Numbered from the stretch's first letter, positions 27,783-36,777 are shown. The stretch: 64,000 nucleotides of DNA from Borborobacter arsenicus (GCF_003934165.1 NZ_ML133508.1:486455-550454); one strand, 5' to 3'. The notes: generated from the letters alone by a model not told the origin. Numbers and translations are program-made.

Positions 27783-28304
27783 ATGGCTGGGATGGCTCAG
27801 GATAAAGGTTCCTCGCCCCCGCGAAGCGGGGGAGAGGTGGCTCGGGCGCAGCCCGAGACGGAGAGGGGGGCTCTCGAACAGCCGAGCAGACGCTCTTCGG
27901 AAAATATCGAGCGCGCCCGCCAGCTCCGCCAAGGCGACAATATGGCCGAGGCAATGCTGTGGAACGAACTGAAGGCAAAAGGGCTGGGCGGCTATAAATT
28001 CGTGCGGCAGATGCCGATAGGGCCGTATTTCGCGGATTTTGCCTGCCGAAAGGCCAGGCTGGTTGTCGAGTTGGATGGCAGCCAGCATGCCGACAGCGAA
28101 TACGATCGACGGCGTGATGCGCTCATGCGCACTGAAGGCTTTTCGGTGTTGCGCTTCTGGAGCTCGGACGTCGTAAAGCAGACGCCCAGCGTTTGCGAAA
28201 CTATTCTGGCCGTGCTCGACGGGCGACTCAACGAAGATACGGTTGCCCCGGACCTGAGGTTCATTCTAGCCCGAACGCCCGAAACGACAGAGGGAGGTGT
28301 CTGA
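27783..28304 (+). CDS. DUF559 nuclease-like protein inserted between glcD and glcE
   Basis: The 173-aa frame starts right after the glcD stop. Its C-terminal 120 residues form a DUF559 domain of the restriction-endonuclease-like (Vsr-related) fold: ARQLRQGDNMAEAMLWNEL, KFVRQMPIGPYFADFACRKA, LVVELDGSQH, RRDALMRTEGF and VLRFWSSDVV. The probable catalytic acidic and basic residues lie in FADFACR and VELDGSQH. The first 30 or so residues are encoded by a palindromic repeat (27807-27872), so the true start may be further in. Repeats also follow the gene. Insertion into the glc operon suggests a mobile or selfish gene; function is unknown. Confidence 0.8.
   Translation: MAGMAQDKGSSPPRSGGEVARAQPETERGALEQPSRRSSENIERARQLRQGDNMAEAMLWNELKAKGLGGYKFVRQMPIGPYFADFACRKARLVVELDGSQHADSEYDRRRDALMRTEGFSVLRFWSSDVVKQTPSVCETILAVLDGRLNEDTVAPDLRFILARTPETTEGGV
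27807..27872 (+). repeat. Palindromic repeat, family ttcctcgcccc...ggagagggg (copy A)
   Basis: Contains gttcctcgccccc, an inner stem (cccccgcgaagcggggg), ggagaggtgg, a second stem (ctcgggcgcagcccgag) and acggagagggggg. The same pattern recurs at about 28308-28466 (two, inverted), 34459-34512 and 35032-35188 (two, inverted). The repeat is translated into the start of the DUF559 frame. Confidence 0.8.
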
Positions 28305-28307
28305 TGA

Positions 28308-28466
28308 TCTCCCCCTCTCCGCCTCGCTGCGTTCGGCACCTCTCCCCCGCTTCGCAGGGGCGAGGAACCGGCACCCACCAAGGTCGCGGCTTTTCAGAAC
28401 TTGGGTTCCTCGCCCCCATGAAAATGGGGGAGAGGTGCCGAGCGCAGCGAGGCGGAGAGGGGGCGC
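28308..28466. repeat. Inverted pair of the same palindromic repeat before glcE
   Basis: One copy in reverse orientation (about 28308-28369, ccctctccgcctcgctgcg...) and one in forward orientation (about 28403-28466, ...gagcgcagcgaggcggag) face each other and can pair over most of their length. They fill the gap between the DUF559 gene and glcE, and could act as an RNA-processing or attenuation structure. Confidence 0.78.
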
Positions 28467-28479
28467 TTTGCGCGTCTGC

Positions 28480-29742
28480 ATGCTCATGACCACCTTCACT
28501 CCCACCTCCGCCGCCGAGACGCTCTCCGTCATTCAATGGGCGCTGGCCAATGAAGCGCCGCTTGAAATCATCGGCCATGGCTCCAAGCGCGCACTTGGTC
28601 GCCCGATCCAGACCGAACACACGCTCGACCTGTCGAAGCTGTCCGGCGTCATGCTCTACGAGCCGGAAGAACTGGTGCTGTCGGCGCGTGCAGGCACGCC
28701 GCTGGCCGAGATCGAGACGCTGTTAGCCGAACACGGACAGCAGCTTGCCTTCGAACCGATGGATTATGCGCCTTTGCTGGGCACGCAGGAGGGCAGGGGC
28801 ACCATCGGCGGCGTGCTTGCCGCCAATCTGTCCGGTCCGCGCCGGCTCAAGGCGGGCGCGGCGCGCGACCATATCCTGGGCATCAGCGCCGTTTCCGGCC
28901 GTGGCGAGGCCTTCAAGTCCGGCGGCCGCGTGGTCAAGAACGTCACCGGCTACGATCTCTCCAAGGCCATGGCCGGCTCCTGGGGCACGCTCGCCGCCGT
29001 AACCGACGTCACCTTCAAGGTGCTGCCGGCGGCCGAGACCGAAACCACGCTCGCTGTTCGCGGTCTGCTTGACGAGGATGCCGCGACCGCCATGTCGCTG
29101 GCACTCGGCTCCAGCGCCGAAGTGTCGAGTGCTGCCCATGTTCCTTATCCCGCAGTGACCCGCATCGCCGATGGCGCACTTGGCAGCGACGCCGCAACGC
29201 TGCTGCGGGTTGAAGGCTTCGGCCCGTCCGTCGACTACCGGCTGCGAACCCTGACCGATCTGCTGAAAAACGCCGGCACGATCGACACATTGGCGGCCGA
29301 TCTTTCCAGAACAGTCTGGCGCGACATTAGCGATTGCGTTCCCTTCGCCGATGGCAGCGAGCGTCCGGTCTGGCGCGTTTCCATGGCGCCCAACGAGGCG
29401 CATCGCATGGTCATGGCATTGCGTATGCAGGCGGCTTGCGACGCCTTCTACGATTGGCAGGGTGGCCTGGTCTGGCTGCGCATGGAGGCCGATCCGGAAG
29501 CCGAGGTGTTGCGCCATCTGGTGAAGAAATCCGGCGGCGGCCACGCCACGCTGGTGCGGGCCAGCCATGCGCTGCGGGCCGCTTTGCCGGTATTCGAGCC
29601 GCAGCCGCCAGCGCTTGCAGCCCTTGCCGCCCGGCTGAAACAGCAATTCGATCCGAAGGGCATTCTCAATCCCGGCCGTATGGTCCCTGCTGCCGGCTCT
29701 GCTAGTCTGCCGCCCGTCCACACAGAGGAGGCGACATCATGA
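28480..29742 (+). CDS. glcE: Glycolate oxidase, FAD-binding subunit
   Basis: The 420-aa product (or 418 from the second ATG at 28486) is a shortened VAO-type FAD protein: EIIGHGSKRALGRP (about residue 30), QEGRGTIGGVLAANLSGPRR (about 100), VKNVTGYDLSKAMAGSWGTL (about 150) and the C-terminal KGILNPGRMVP. It forms glycolate oxidase with GlcD and GlcF. Upstream in-frame codons lie in repeat DNA and are not considered coding. The stop overlaps the next start (ATGA). The ribosome site is poor, and the repeat hairpin just upstream may affect its translation. Confidence 0.92.
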   Translation: MLMTTFTPTSAAETLSVIQWALANEAPLEIIGHGSKRALGRPIQTEHTLDLSKLSGVMLYEPEELVLSARAGTPLAEIETLLAEHGQQLAFEPMDYAPLLGTQEGRGTIGGVLAANLSGPRRLKAGAARDHILGISAVSGRGEAFKSGGRVVKNVTGYDLSKAMAGSWGTLAAVTDVTFKVLPAAETETTLAVRGLLDEDAATAMSLALGSSAEVSSAAHVPYPAVTRIADGALGSDAATLLRVEGFGPSVDYRLRTLTDLLKNAGTIDTLAADLSRTVWRDISDCVPFADGSERPVWRVSMAPNEAHRMVMALRMQAACDAFYDWQGGLVWLRMEADPEAEVLRHLVKKSGGGHATLVRASHALRAALPVFEPQPPALAALAARLKQQFDPKGILNPGRMVPAAGSASLPPVHTEEATS

Positions 29743-30119
29743 GCGATACCGGCAACCAACCGACCGCCCCGCGCCAGACCGACCGCTGGCTGGAGCCGGG
29801 CAAGACCAATGTGCAGGTCATCTATGTCCTTTATCTCGCCGGGCTGGTCATCGGCATCAGCGGGCTGGTCGGCATCGTGCTTGCCTATATCAATCGCGGC
29901 AAGTCCGAGGCCTGGATCGAGACGCATTACACTTACATCATCCGCACATTCTGGATCGGCCTGCTCTATGCGCTGATCTCCTGCGTGCTGCTGCTGGTCT
30001 TCATCGGCATGTTCCTGCTGTTTGCGGTTGCCGTGTGGTTCATCGCCCGCTGCATCGTCGGCCTGCAGGCGGTCGGGCGCGGCGAGCCGGTCAGGAACCC
30101 GCAAAGCTGGCTTATCTGA
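29739..30119 (+). CDS. Small polytopic membrane protein (DUF4870-like)
   Basis: The 126-aa protein has three hydrophobic helices (about residues 26-48, 70-90 and 92-112) and the ETHYTYIIRTFWIGLLYALI segment seen in DUF4870/YtpF-like proteins. It overlaps the glcE stop by four bases (ATGA), so it is translationally coupled and belongs to the glc operon. It could anchor the glycolate oxidase complex to the membrane, but this is inference; many members are found in other contexts. Confidence 0.82.
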   Translation: MSDTGNQPTAPRQTDRWLEPGKTNVQVIYVLYLAGLVIGISGLVGIVLAYINRGKSEAWIETHYTYIIRTFWIGLLYALISCVLLLVFIGMFLLFAVAVWFIARCIVGLQAVGRGEPVRNPQSWLI

Positions 30120-30135
30120 CTACAGGAATCTCGCC

Positions 30136-31443
30136 GTGCAGACCAATTTCACCCTTGCCCAGCTTGCCGATCCGCATGTGGCGGAATCGGAAAAGATCCT
30201 GCGCAAATGCGTGCATTGCGGCTTCTGCACGGCGACCTGCCCGACCTATGTGACGCTCGGCAACGAGTTGGATAGTCCGCGCGGCCGCATCTATCTCATC
30301 AAGGACATGCTGGAAGGCGGGAGGCCGGCAGACAAGGAGATCGTCACCCATATCGACCGCTGCCTGTCCTGCCTCGCCTGCATGACCACCTGTCCGTCCG
30401 GCGTCAATTACATGCATCTGGTCGACCACGCCCGTGCCCATATCGAACAGACCTACAAGCGCCCGCTGGCCGACCGGCTGATCCGCGCCGTGCTCGCCGC
30501 CGTGCTGCCCTATCCGTCGCGGTTCCGCTTCGCGCTCGGACTGGCAAAGCTCGGCAAGCCTTTTGCCAAAGCCTTCGATGCAATCCCGGCATTGCATCCG
30601 CTCGGTGCGATGCTGAAGCTGGCGCCAGGCTCCGTGCCGCCTGCTTCGCCCTTGGCCTTGCCCGGCAACCATGCCGCGAAGGGCCAGCGCCTGGGCCGTG
30701 TCGCCATCCTCACCGGCTGTGCCCAGCCCGTGCTCGATCCCGCCATCAATGCGGCGACTATCAGTCTGTTGACCCGCCTCGGCATCGAGGTGGTGGTGCC
30801 CAAAGGCGAAGGTTGCTGCGGCGCGCTGGTCCACCATATGGGTCGGGAAGGGGATGCGCTGGATTTTGCCCGCCGCAATGTCGATGTCTGGACGCGGGAG
30901 ATCGAAAATGGCGGGCTCGACGCCATCATCATCACCGCGTCGGGCTGCGGCACCACCATCAAGGATTACGGCTTCATGCTGCGGCTCGATCCTGCCTATG
31001 CCGAGAGGGCGGCGCTTGTTTCGGCGCTCGCCAAGGACGTCACCGAATATCTCGCCACGCTCGACCTGCCCGAACCGGCGTTCAGACCCGGCCTGACCGT
31101 GGCCTATCACTCGGCCTGTTCCATGCAGCATGGCCAGAAGATAACGCGCCAGCCCAAGGACCTTCTGGCGCGCGCTGGTTTTGTGGTGAAGGAGCCGCGC
31201 GAAGGGCATCTGTGCTGCGGCTCGGCCGGCACCTACAACATCCTGCAGCCGGAAATCTCGGTCCGCCTGCGCGACCGCAAGGTCGGCAATATAGAAGCGA
31301 CCGGCGCCGACCTCGTCGCCACCGGCAATATCGGCTGCATCACCCAGATCGCCTCCGCCGCCCGTCTGCCGATCCTGCACACGGTGCAGTTGCTCGACTG
31401 GGCCTATGGCGGGAAGAAGCCCGAGGCACTTGCTGAAGGCTGA
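30136..31443 (+). CDS. glcF: Glycolate oxidase, iron-sulfur subunit
   Basis: A GTG start at 30136 is seven bases behind an AGGAA ribosome site. The 435-aa product carries two 4Fe-4S motifs: CVHCGFCTATCP (Cys25, 28, 31, 35) and CLSCLACMTTCP (Cys76, 79, 82, 86). Two CCG domains follow (GEGCCGALVHHMG; GHLCCGSAGTYN). It passes electrons from the GlcDE flavins to the quinone pool. It is the last gene of the operon, convergent with folD six bases away, and no terminator is obvious. Confidence 0.95.
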   Translation: MQTNFTLAQLADPHVAESEKILRKCVHCGFCTATCPTYVTLGNELDSPRGRIYLIKDMLEGGRPADKEIVTHIDRCLSCLACMTTCPSGVNYMHLVDHARAHIEQTYKRPLADRLIRAVLAAVLPYPSRFRFALGLAKLGKPFAKAFDAIPALHPLGAMLKLAPGSVPPASPLALPGNHAAKGQRLGRVAILTGCAQPVLDPAINAATISLLTRLGIEVVVPKGEGCCGALVHHMGREGDALDFARRNVDVWTREIENGGLDAIIITASGCGTTIKDYGFMLRLDPAYAERAALVSALAKDVTEYLATLDLPEPAFRPGLTVAYHSACSMQHGQKITRQPKDLLARAGFVVKEPREGHLCCGSAGTYNILQPEISVRLRDRKVGNIEATGADLVATGNIGCITQIASAARLPILHTVQLLDWAYGGKKPEALAEG

Positions 31444-31449
31444 GCCGCC

Positions 31450-32367
31450 TTACTCCGCCGCCACCTTGCTTTCCGTCGCGTAGGTCGACTGGTAGAGCGC
31501 GCGCTGGCGCGAGAGCGCCACCATCGTATTTCGCAGCAGGATCGCCACCGTCACCGGCCCGACGCCGCCCGGCACCGGCGTGATCCAGGATGCCACTTCC
31601 TTCACGCTCTCGGTGTCGACGTCGCCGACCAGCCGGCTGTTGCCGTCCGGGCCGACCTCCGAATTGATGCCGATATCGATGACCGCTGCGCCCGGCTTCA
31701 CCATGTCGGCCTTGATCAGCCGCGCCTTGCCGACGGCCACGAATAGCGCATCGGCACGTCTTGCATGGGCCGCCACCGAGCGCGTCATGTGGTGGCACAC
31801 CGTCACCGTCGCCCCCTCGCTCATCAGCAGGAAGGCGATCGGCTTGCCGACAATCTCGGAGTGGCCGACGATCACCACTTCCAGCCCCTTGAGGTCGAGT
31901 CCGGTCGCCTTCAGCAATTCCACCGAGGCCGCGGCCGTGCAAGGCGCAAGGTCGAGGTCGTTATAGACGATGTTGCCGATGGAGGAGGGATGCATGCCCT
32001 CCACATCCTTCAACGGGTGGATCGCGCCCTGGATCGCCTTGATCGGGATATGCGAGGGCACCGGCCGCTGGATGATGATGCCGGTCACGCGCGGGTCGGC
32101 ATTCATGCCGTGGATCGCCGCTTCCAGTTCCTCGGCGGTGATTTCAGCCGGAAAGGGGCGTTCCTCGAAATCGATGCCGACCTTCTCGGCCTTGGCGCGC
32201 TGGTTGCGGACATAGACATCCACCGCTGCGACATCGCCCACGGTGATGGAGACGAGGCGCGGCTTGAAACCTTCCCCCGTTGCCTTCTCGGCGGCGGCGC
32301 GCACTTCGTCCATGATGCGGGCGGCGACCGGTGCGCCCTTTAGATAGCGATTGTCGTCAAGAGGCAT
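31450..32367 (-). CDS. folD: FolD-like methylenetetrahydrofolate dehydrogenase with Lys56 replaced by Gln
   Basis: The 305-aa protein has the FolD catalytic and NADP-binding domains: IIQRPVPSHIPI (canonical IQLPLP), PLKDVEGMHP (canonical KDVDGFHP) and VVIVGHSEIVGKPIAFLL, with PVPGGVGPVTVAILLRNT near the end. The tyrosine of the active site is present (Tyr52 in VYVRNQRAKA), but the invariant catalytic lysine four residues later is Gln56. In human MTHFD1 the same change removes cyclohydrolase but not dehydrogenase activity. I therefore expect a dehydrogenase that has lost or weakened the cyclohydrolase step. The gene stands alone. Confidence 0.88.
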   Translation of the reverse strand: MPLDDNRYLKGAPVAARIMDEVRAAAEKATGEGFKPRLVSITVGDVAAVDVYVRNQRAKAEKVGIDFEERPFPAEITAEELEAAIHGMNADPRVTGIIIQRPVPSHIPIKAIQGAIHPLKDVEGMHPSSIGNIVYNDLDLAPCTAAASVELLKATGLDLKGLEVVIVGHSEIVGKPIAFLLMSEGATVTVCHHMTRSVAAHARRADALFVAVGKARLIKADMVKPGAAVIDIGINSEVGPDGNSRLVGDVDTESVKEVASWITPVPGGVGPVTVAILLRNTMVALSRQRALYQSTYATESKVAAE

Positions 32368-32670
32368 TTTCAGGTCTCCTTCGGCAGCGGCAGACTAATC
32401 GGTTCAAGTCAGGCAGGCCGGCAACCGCCCGTCTCTCCGGCGCGGCCCACCGACACATACCATAAAGAATAATAGTTTCACATTAGGAAAATATAACGCA
32501 AACCCTATTTTTCGGGACTTTATAGCCCGTCGCAGCGGATCTGGCAGTGCGACAAAACGAAAGGGCGGGTCGCAAATCGGCTGAAAGCAGGAAAGGGCGG
32601 CACGATGGCAACCGCGCCGCCCTTTCTTCGGCATCGTCCGATGCCGCTCCGGTCCGTCCCCCGGACTAAC
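32368..32670. other. Intergenic stretch before folD, with a terminator-like hairpin
   Basis: The only structure is the inverted pair gaaagggcggc (32591-32601) / gccgccctttc (32616-32626), a strong stem with short pyrimidine run. A 76-codon minus-strand frame here lacks coding signs. The AT-rich part around 32460-32520 likely holds the folD promoter. Confidence 0.5.
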
Positions 32671-32790
32671 GATTCAGATCAGGGCGAGCCGAAAATGATG
32701 AGTTTCGAGAACCGGAGCGGAGCGTACTGAAGTACGTGAGCACCGGAAGCGCAGAAAATCGTCATTTGCAGGCCGCCCTGGCCTGAATCT
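32671..32790. repeat. Rhizobial intergenic mosaic-type repeat (about 120 bp)
   Basis: The ends gattcagatcagggcgagcc (32671-32690) and ggccgccctggcctgaatc (32771-32789) are imperfect inverted repeats. The centre holds ggagcgtactgaagtacgtgag, a small palindrome. This layout matches abundant intergenic elements of Rhizobiales. The right end touches the stop codon of the L,D-transpeptidase gene. Confidence 0.75.
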
Positions 32791-33583
32791 AACTCACGAT
32801 CACCTGCGTCCCCACCTTCACCCGCTCGTAAAGGTCGATGACGTCCTCGTTGCGCATGCGGATGCAGCCGGAAGACACCGCCCCGCCGATCGTCCAGGGC
32901 TGGTTGGTGCCGTGGATGCGATAGAGCGTCGAGCCGAGATAGAGCGCCCGCGCCCCGAGCGGATTGGCCGGGCCGCCGGCCATATGCACCGGCAGTTCGC
33001 GGCCCTTGGCGCGCTCGCGCTTGATCATCTCGGCCGGCGGGCGCCAGTCGGGCCATTCGCGCTTCTGAGTGACCTTGTGGGTGCCTGCCCATTCGAAGCC
33101 CGGCTTGCCGGTGCCGACGCCATAGCGCCGCGCCTGGCCGTTGCCCTCCACCAGATAGAGGAAATTCTCCTTGGTATCGATGATTATGGTGCCGGGCTTG
33201 TGCGGCCCGTCATAGGCAACCGTCTGCGGCAGATAGATCGGGTCGATCTGCGGGCGCATCTCGCGCTTTGCCGGCCGCGCGGGGACTGCCGCCGTGCGCT
33301 GCAAGTCCGGCTGCGCCTGCTGCCGCACTTTGGGCTCATAGCGCCTGTCGAAGCGCGGCTCGGCCGCATAGGGCTGAACGACGCGCCTGCTGGTTTCCAT
33401 TTGCTGGCGTACCTGCCGGCGCACCACTTTGCCGGGCTGGTGGCCAAGCTGCATCACCCACGGCGCTGCAAGGTCGGGGCTCACCACCACAGGCGGTCGT
33501 TCCATATAGCGGTCGTTTGCTTGCGCCGGCACGGCAAGACCGGCGATGAGGGCTGCTGCCCCCAGCAGGAGAATCTGTTTCAT
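32789..33583 (-). CDS. L,D-transpeptidase (YkuD domain), exported
   Basis: Start at the ATG at 33583, which begins a clear signal peptide (MKQILLLGAAALIAGLAVPA, cleavage after AQA). An earlier in-frame start is less likely. After a basic, Arg/Gln-rich linker (about residues 35-115) comes a YkuD domain with the catalytic signature HGTNQPWTIG then SSGCIRM (Cys about residue 240). Such enzymes form 3-3 peptidoglycan cross-links or attach proteins to the wall, and are abundant in Rhizobiales with polar growth. The gene is monocistronic. Confidence 0.9.
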   Translation of the reverse strand: MKQILLLGAAALIAGLAVPAQANDRYMERPPVVVSPDLAAPWVMQLGHQPGKVVRRQVRQQMETSRRVVQPYAAEPRFDRRYEPKVRQQAQPDLQRTAAVPARPAKREMRPQIDPIYLPQTVAYDGPHKPGTIIIDTKENFLYLVEGNGQARRYGVGTGKPGFEWAGTHKVTQKREWPDWRPPAEMIKRERAKGRELPVHMAGGPANPLGARALYLGSTLYRIHGTNQPWTIGGAVSSGCIRMRNEDVIDLYERVKVGTQVIVS

Positions 33584-33794
33584 GGACGCACTCTTAAACG
33601 CGATCGTCAACAAGCGCGGGCCAACCCCACGCCCCGCGTTGATCCTGTCCGGTCGGGCACCACTGAAACGTGAATCGGAATGCGTAAAATGCGATTCTTT
33701 GCCTAAACCTTTTTGTGTGGTTACCGGCCGGTTCAGGAATCTGGTAAAGGCCGGGTAAAGCCGCGATTGCGAGCGTTAACAACCGGGAATTGCA

Positions 33795-34430
33795 ATGGAA
33801 ACCGAAAAGACCGGCTTGCTGGAAGGCGAAGATGGCATCGTGCGCTGTGCCTGGCACGGCAACCTGCCGGATTATCTTCACTATCACGATCACGAATGGG
33901 GCCGGCCTGTCGCCGATGACAAGCGCCTGTTCGAAAAGATCTGCCTGGAGGGCTTCCAGTCCGGCCTGTCCTGGCTCACCATCCTGCGCAAGCGCGAGAA
34001 TTTCCGCCGCGCTTTCGCCGGGTTCGACTTCGAGCGCGTCGCCGAATTCACCGATGCCGATGTCGAGCGCCTGCTTGGCGATGCCGGCATTGTGCGTCAT
34101 CGCGGCAAGATCGTCTCGACCATCAACAATGCGCGTCGCGCCCGCGATCTTGCCGAGGAAGCCGGCTCGCTCGCCGCCTGGTTCTGGAAGTTCGAGCCCG
34201 GCGCAGACGAGCGCCCGCAACGCTTCGACTATGCCACGCTGATCGCCAATCCCACCACGCCGACCTCCACCCGCATGTCGAAGGAATTGAAAAAGCGCGG
34301 CTGGAGCTTTGTCGGCCCTACCACGGTCTATGCCTTCATGCAGGCGATGGGGATGGTCAACGACCATATCGAGGGCTGCGTGTGCCGCGCCGAAATCGAA
34401 CGTGAACGCGCCGCCTTCAAGCGGCCATAA
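33795..34430 (+). CDS. tag: DNA-3-methyladenine glycosylase I
   Basis: The 211-aa enzyme removes 3-methyladenine from alkylated DNA. It shows the Tag hallmarks: RCAWHGN (zinc Cys near residue 18), YHDHEWGRPV, FEKICLEGFQSGLSWLTIL, and near the C-terminus the NDHIEGCVCR segment that completes the zinc site with a His and Cys. It is divergent from the L,D-transpeptidase gene and followed by repeats. No adaptive-response genes are adjacent. Confidence 0.95.
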   Translation: METEKTGLLEGEDGIVRCAWHGNLPDYLHYHDHEWGRPVADDKRLFEKICLEGFQSGLSWLTILRKRENFRRAFAGFDFERVAEFTDADVERLLGDAGIVRHRGKIVSTINNARRARDLAEEAGSLAAWFWKFEPGADERPQRFDYATLIANPTTPTSTRMSKELKKRGWSFVGPTTVYAFMQAMGMVNDHIEGCVCRAEIERERAAFKRP

Positions 34431-35307
34431 GCTTGGGTTCCCGCCTTTTCCGAACCTGGGTTCCTCGCCCCTCTGGGGAGAGGTGCCGAGCGCAGCGAGG
34501 CGGAGAGGGGGGTGCGAAGCGGTCGGCGTAGCCGATCAATCGACAAGGATTTGTCGATTGAAGCGACGAATGCCCGGAGCCATAGCGGAGGGCAGGGTTT
34601 CTGCCCCGAAAGCGTGGACAGAATCCATCCACCTTCGCCCGCAAGCCCTTGCCACACCTGCCTTTGCCCACCCACGCGGCACTTTCTCATCCCCACCTTG
34701 CGCTTGTGCCCTCATAATCTTGGCATCGCCCTCGCGGGAACACGGGTCATGAACCGGATGAGCGTGGAGGGGACGGTGCCGGATCGGTGACGCGATGGTG
34801 GCGTTGCTGGGTGATGAGCCCTCAGGTCCGGGCCTTGGAGGGCGGCTTTGCCGGCAGGAGCCGGCATCCCGCACTCAAGGCAAGAACACCGGCGGGGCGC
34901 GAAGGTCGCGCCACATAACATAACTTAGGACGGCAAGGCCCTCGCGCCCCGCTTCCCATGTTCTTTGACAATGGCCAGACGCATTTGCGGGCGTGGCAAT
35001 GGAAAACTGTGGCTAAGACCTTTCAGGACCTGGGTTCCTCGCCCCTCTGGGGAGAGGTGGTTTGCGAAGCAAACCGGAGAGGGGGGGCTTCGGCACGAGA
35101 CGCATGACGAGGGCGATTGCGCTCTGTCGCAAAAACCCCTCTCCGGCTCACTGCGCTCGCCACCTCTCCCCAGAGGGGCGAGGAACCTTCTCCACCTACA
35201 GAACAAAGCCAAAGCGCGGTCACAACCCTTGCCGCTCCCCGGCGCATAAGTTAGGACACCGACGCTGCCGGAAATCGCGGCACAAGCATTATGAGAGTGA
35301 CGACGCC
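34431..35307. other. Repeat-rich intergenic region between tag and hisS
   Basis: Contains one copy of the ttcctcgcccc palindromic family (34459-34512) and a perfect inverted pair caatcgacaa (34537-34546) / ttgtcgattg (34551-34560) that could bind a dimeric regulator or form a hairpin. Two facing copies of the same repeat family lie at 35032-35087 and 35133-35188. Open frames across it are low-complexity and change with the repeats; I see no gene. Confidence 0.7.
35032..35188. repeat. Inverted pair of palindromic repeats upstream of hisS
   Basis: The forward copy (gggttcctcgcccctctggg..., 35032-35087) and reverse copy (...ctctccccagaggggcgagg, about 35133-35188) face each other 45 bp apart. 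They end 120 bp before the hisS start. Confidence 0.8.
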
Positions 35308-36777
35308 ATGGCCGAAAAATCGGAGAAAATGAAGGCGCGGCAGCCGCGCGGTTTTGCCGATCGGTCGGCCGAGGACATTCGCGCCGTCGACAAGATGATG
35401 GCGACGATCCGCGAAGTCTACGAGCTTTACGGTTTCGAGCCGGTCGACCAGCCGATGGTCGAATATACCGACGCGCTCGGTAAGTTCCTGCCCGACCAGG
35501 ACCGGCCCAATGAGGGTGTCTTTTCCTTCCAGGACGATGACGAACAGTGGCTGTCGCTGCGCTACGATCTCACCGCGCCGCTTGCCCGCTATGTCGCCGA
35601 AAATTACGAGCGCCTGCCCAAGCCCTATCGCAGCTACCGCGCGGGCTGGGTATTTCGCAACGAGAAGCCGGGGCCGGGCCGCTTCCGCCAGTTCATGCAG
35701 TTCGACGCCGATACCGTCGGCACGCCGGGCGTGGCGGCCGATGCCGAAATGGCGATGATGATGGCCGATGTCATGGAAGCGCTCGGCATCGCCCGCGGCG
35801 ACTATGTCATCCGCGTCAACAATCGCAAGGTGCTCGACGGCGTGCTGGAGGCGATCGGCCTTGGCGGCGACGAAAATGCCGGTCGCCGCCTCACCGTGCT
35901 GCGCGCCATTGACAAGCTCGACAAGTTCGGCCCGGAGGGCGTGCGCCTTCTGCTCGGCCCCGGCCGCTGGGACGGCGGCAAGGAAGGCGAGGGCGATTTC
36001 ACCAAGGGCGCGGGGTTGGGCGAGGCCGAAATCGCCAAGGTGCTCGCCTATATCGAGACCGGCGAGATCGAGGCCAATGAAGGCGTCGAGGAATTGGCGC
36101 AGATCAAATCGCTTTGCGCAGCAGCCGGCTATGATGACGGCCGCATCAAGATCGACCCCTCCGTCGTGCGCGGCCTCGAATATTACACCGGCCCGGTCTA
36201 TGAGGCCGAGCTTCTGGCCGAAATCCCCAATGAGGACGGCCAGATCGTGCGCTTCGGCTCGGTCGGCGGCGGCGGCCGCTATGACGGGCTGGTCTCGCGC
36301 TTCCGCGGCGAACCGGTGCCGGCGACGGGCTTTTCCATCGGCGTGTCGCGGCTGATGACGGCGCTGAAGAATCTCGGCAAGCTCGACATGTCCGATGTCG
36401 TCGCCCCGGTCGTCGTGCTGGTGATGGACAAGGACACGGAAAGCCTCGGCCGCTATCAGAAGATGGTGGCGGAACTGCGTAAGGCCGGCATCCGCGCCGA
36501 GCTTTATCTTGGCGGCGCCGGCATGAAGGCGCAGCTCAAATATGCCGACCGGCGCGGCAGTCCTTGCGCCGTCATCCAGGGCGGCGACGAGCGCGAGCGC
36601 GGCGAGGTGCAGATCAAGGACCTGATCGAGGGCAAGCGCCTGTCGGAGGAAATCGCCGACAATGCCGAATGGCGCGCCGCCCGCCCCGCGCAGGTTACGG
36701 TGAAGGAAGACGAACTGGTCGCGGCGGTGAAGAAGATTCTGGCCGCGCAGGCGGAAGAGCGCAGCCGTGGAAAGTGA
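35308..36777 (+). CDS. hisS: Histidyl-tRNA synthetase (alphaproteobacterial form)
   Basis: Start at ATG 35308; codons further upstream lie in repeats. The 489-aa class II synthetase shows motif 2 ([20 protein letters not shown]), the histidine-specific [13 protein letters not shown] segment, and motif 3 ([16 protein letters not shown]), then an anticodon-binding domain. Motif 2 GPGRFRQF and length differ from the E. coli type (about 424 aa). A separate HisRS type that does not need G-1 of tRNA-His is known in alphaproteobacteria, and the tRNA-His at 9.3 kb lacks G-1. The gene heads hisS-hisZ-hisG. Confidence 0.95.
   Translation: MAEKSEKMKARQPRGFADRSAEDIRAVDKMMATIREVYELYGFEPVDQPMVEYTDALGKFLPDQDRPNEGVFSFQDDDEQWLSLRYDLTAPLARYVAENYERLPKPYRSYRAGWVFRNEKPGPGRFRQFMQFDADTVGTPGVAADAEMAMMMADVMEALGIARGDYVIRVNNRKVLDGVLEAIGLGGDENAGRRLTVLRAIDKLDKFGPEGVRLLLGPGRWDGGKEGEGDFTKGAGLGEAEIAKVLAYIETGEIEANEGVEELAQIKSLCAAAGYDDGRIKIDPSVVRGLEYYTGPVYEAELLAEIPNEDGQIVRFGSVGGGGRYDGLVSRFRGEPVPATGFSIGVSRLMTALKNLGKLDMSDVVAPVVVLVMDKDTESLGRYQKMVAELRKAGIRAELYLGGAGMKAQLKYADRRGSPCAVIQGGDERERGEVQIKDLIEGKRLSEEIADNAEWRAARPAQVTVKEDELVAAVKKILAAQAEERSRGK

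Noticed and set aside
30112..31380. Minus-strand 422-codon frame opposite glcF
   Set aside because: Shadow of glcF, whose two 4Fe-4S motifs are intact.
32404..32634. 76-codon minus-strand ORF upstream of folD
   Set aside because: It overlaps a strong hairpin, lacks a ribosome site and has a mixed composition typical of non-coding DNA.
34431..35307. Protein genes between tag and hisS
   Set aside because: All frames are made of palindromic repeats and low-complexity sequence and have no plausible start.
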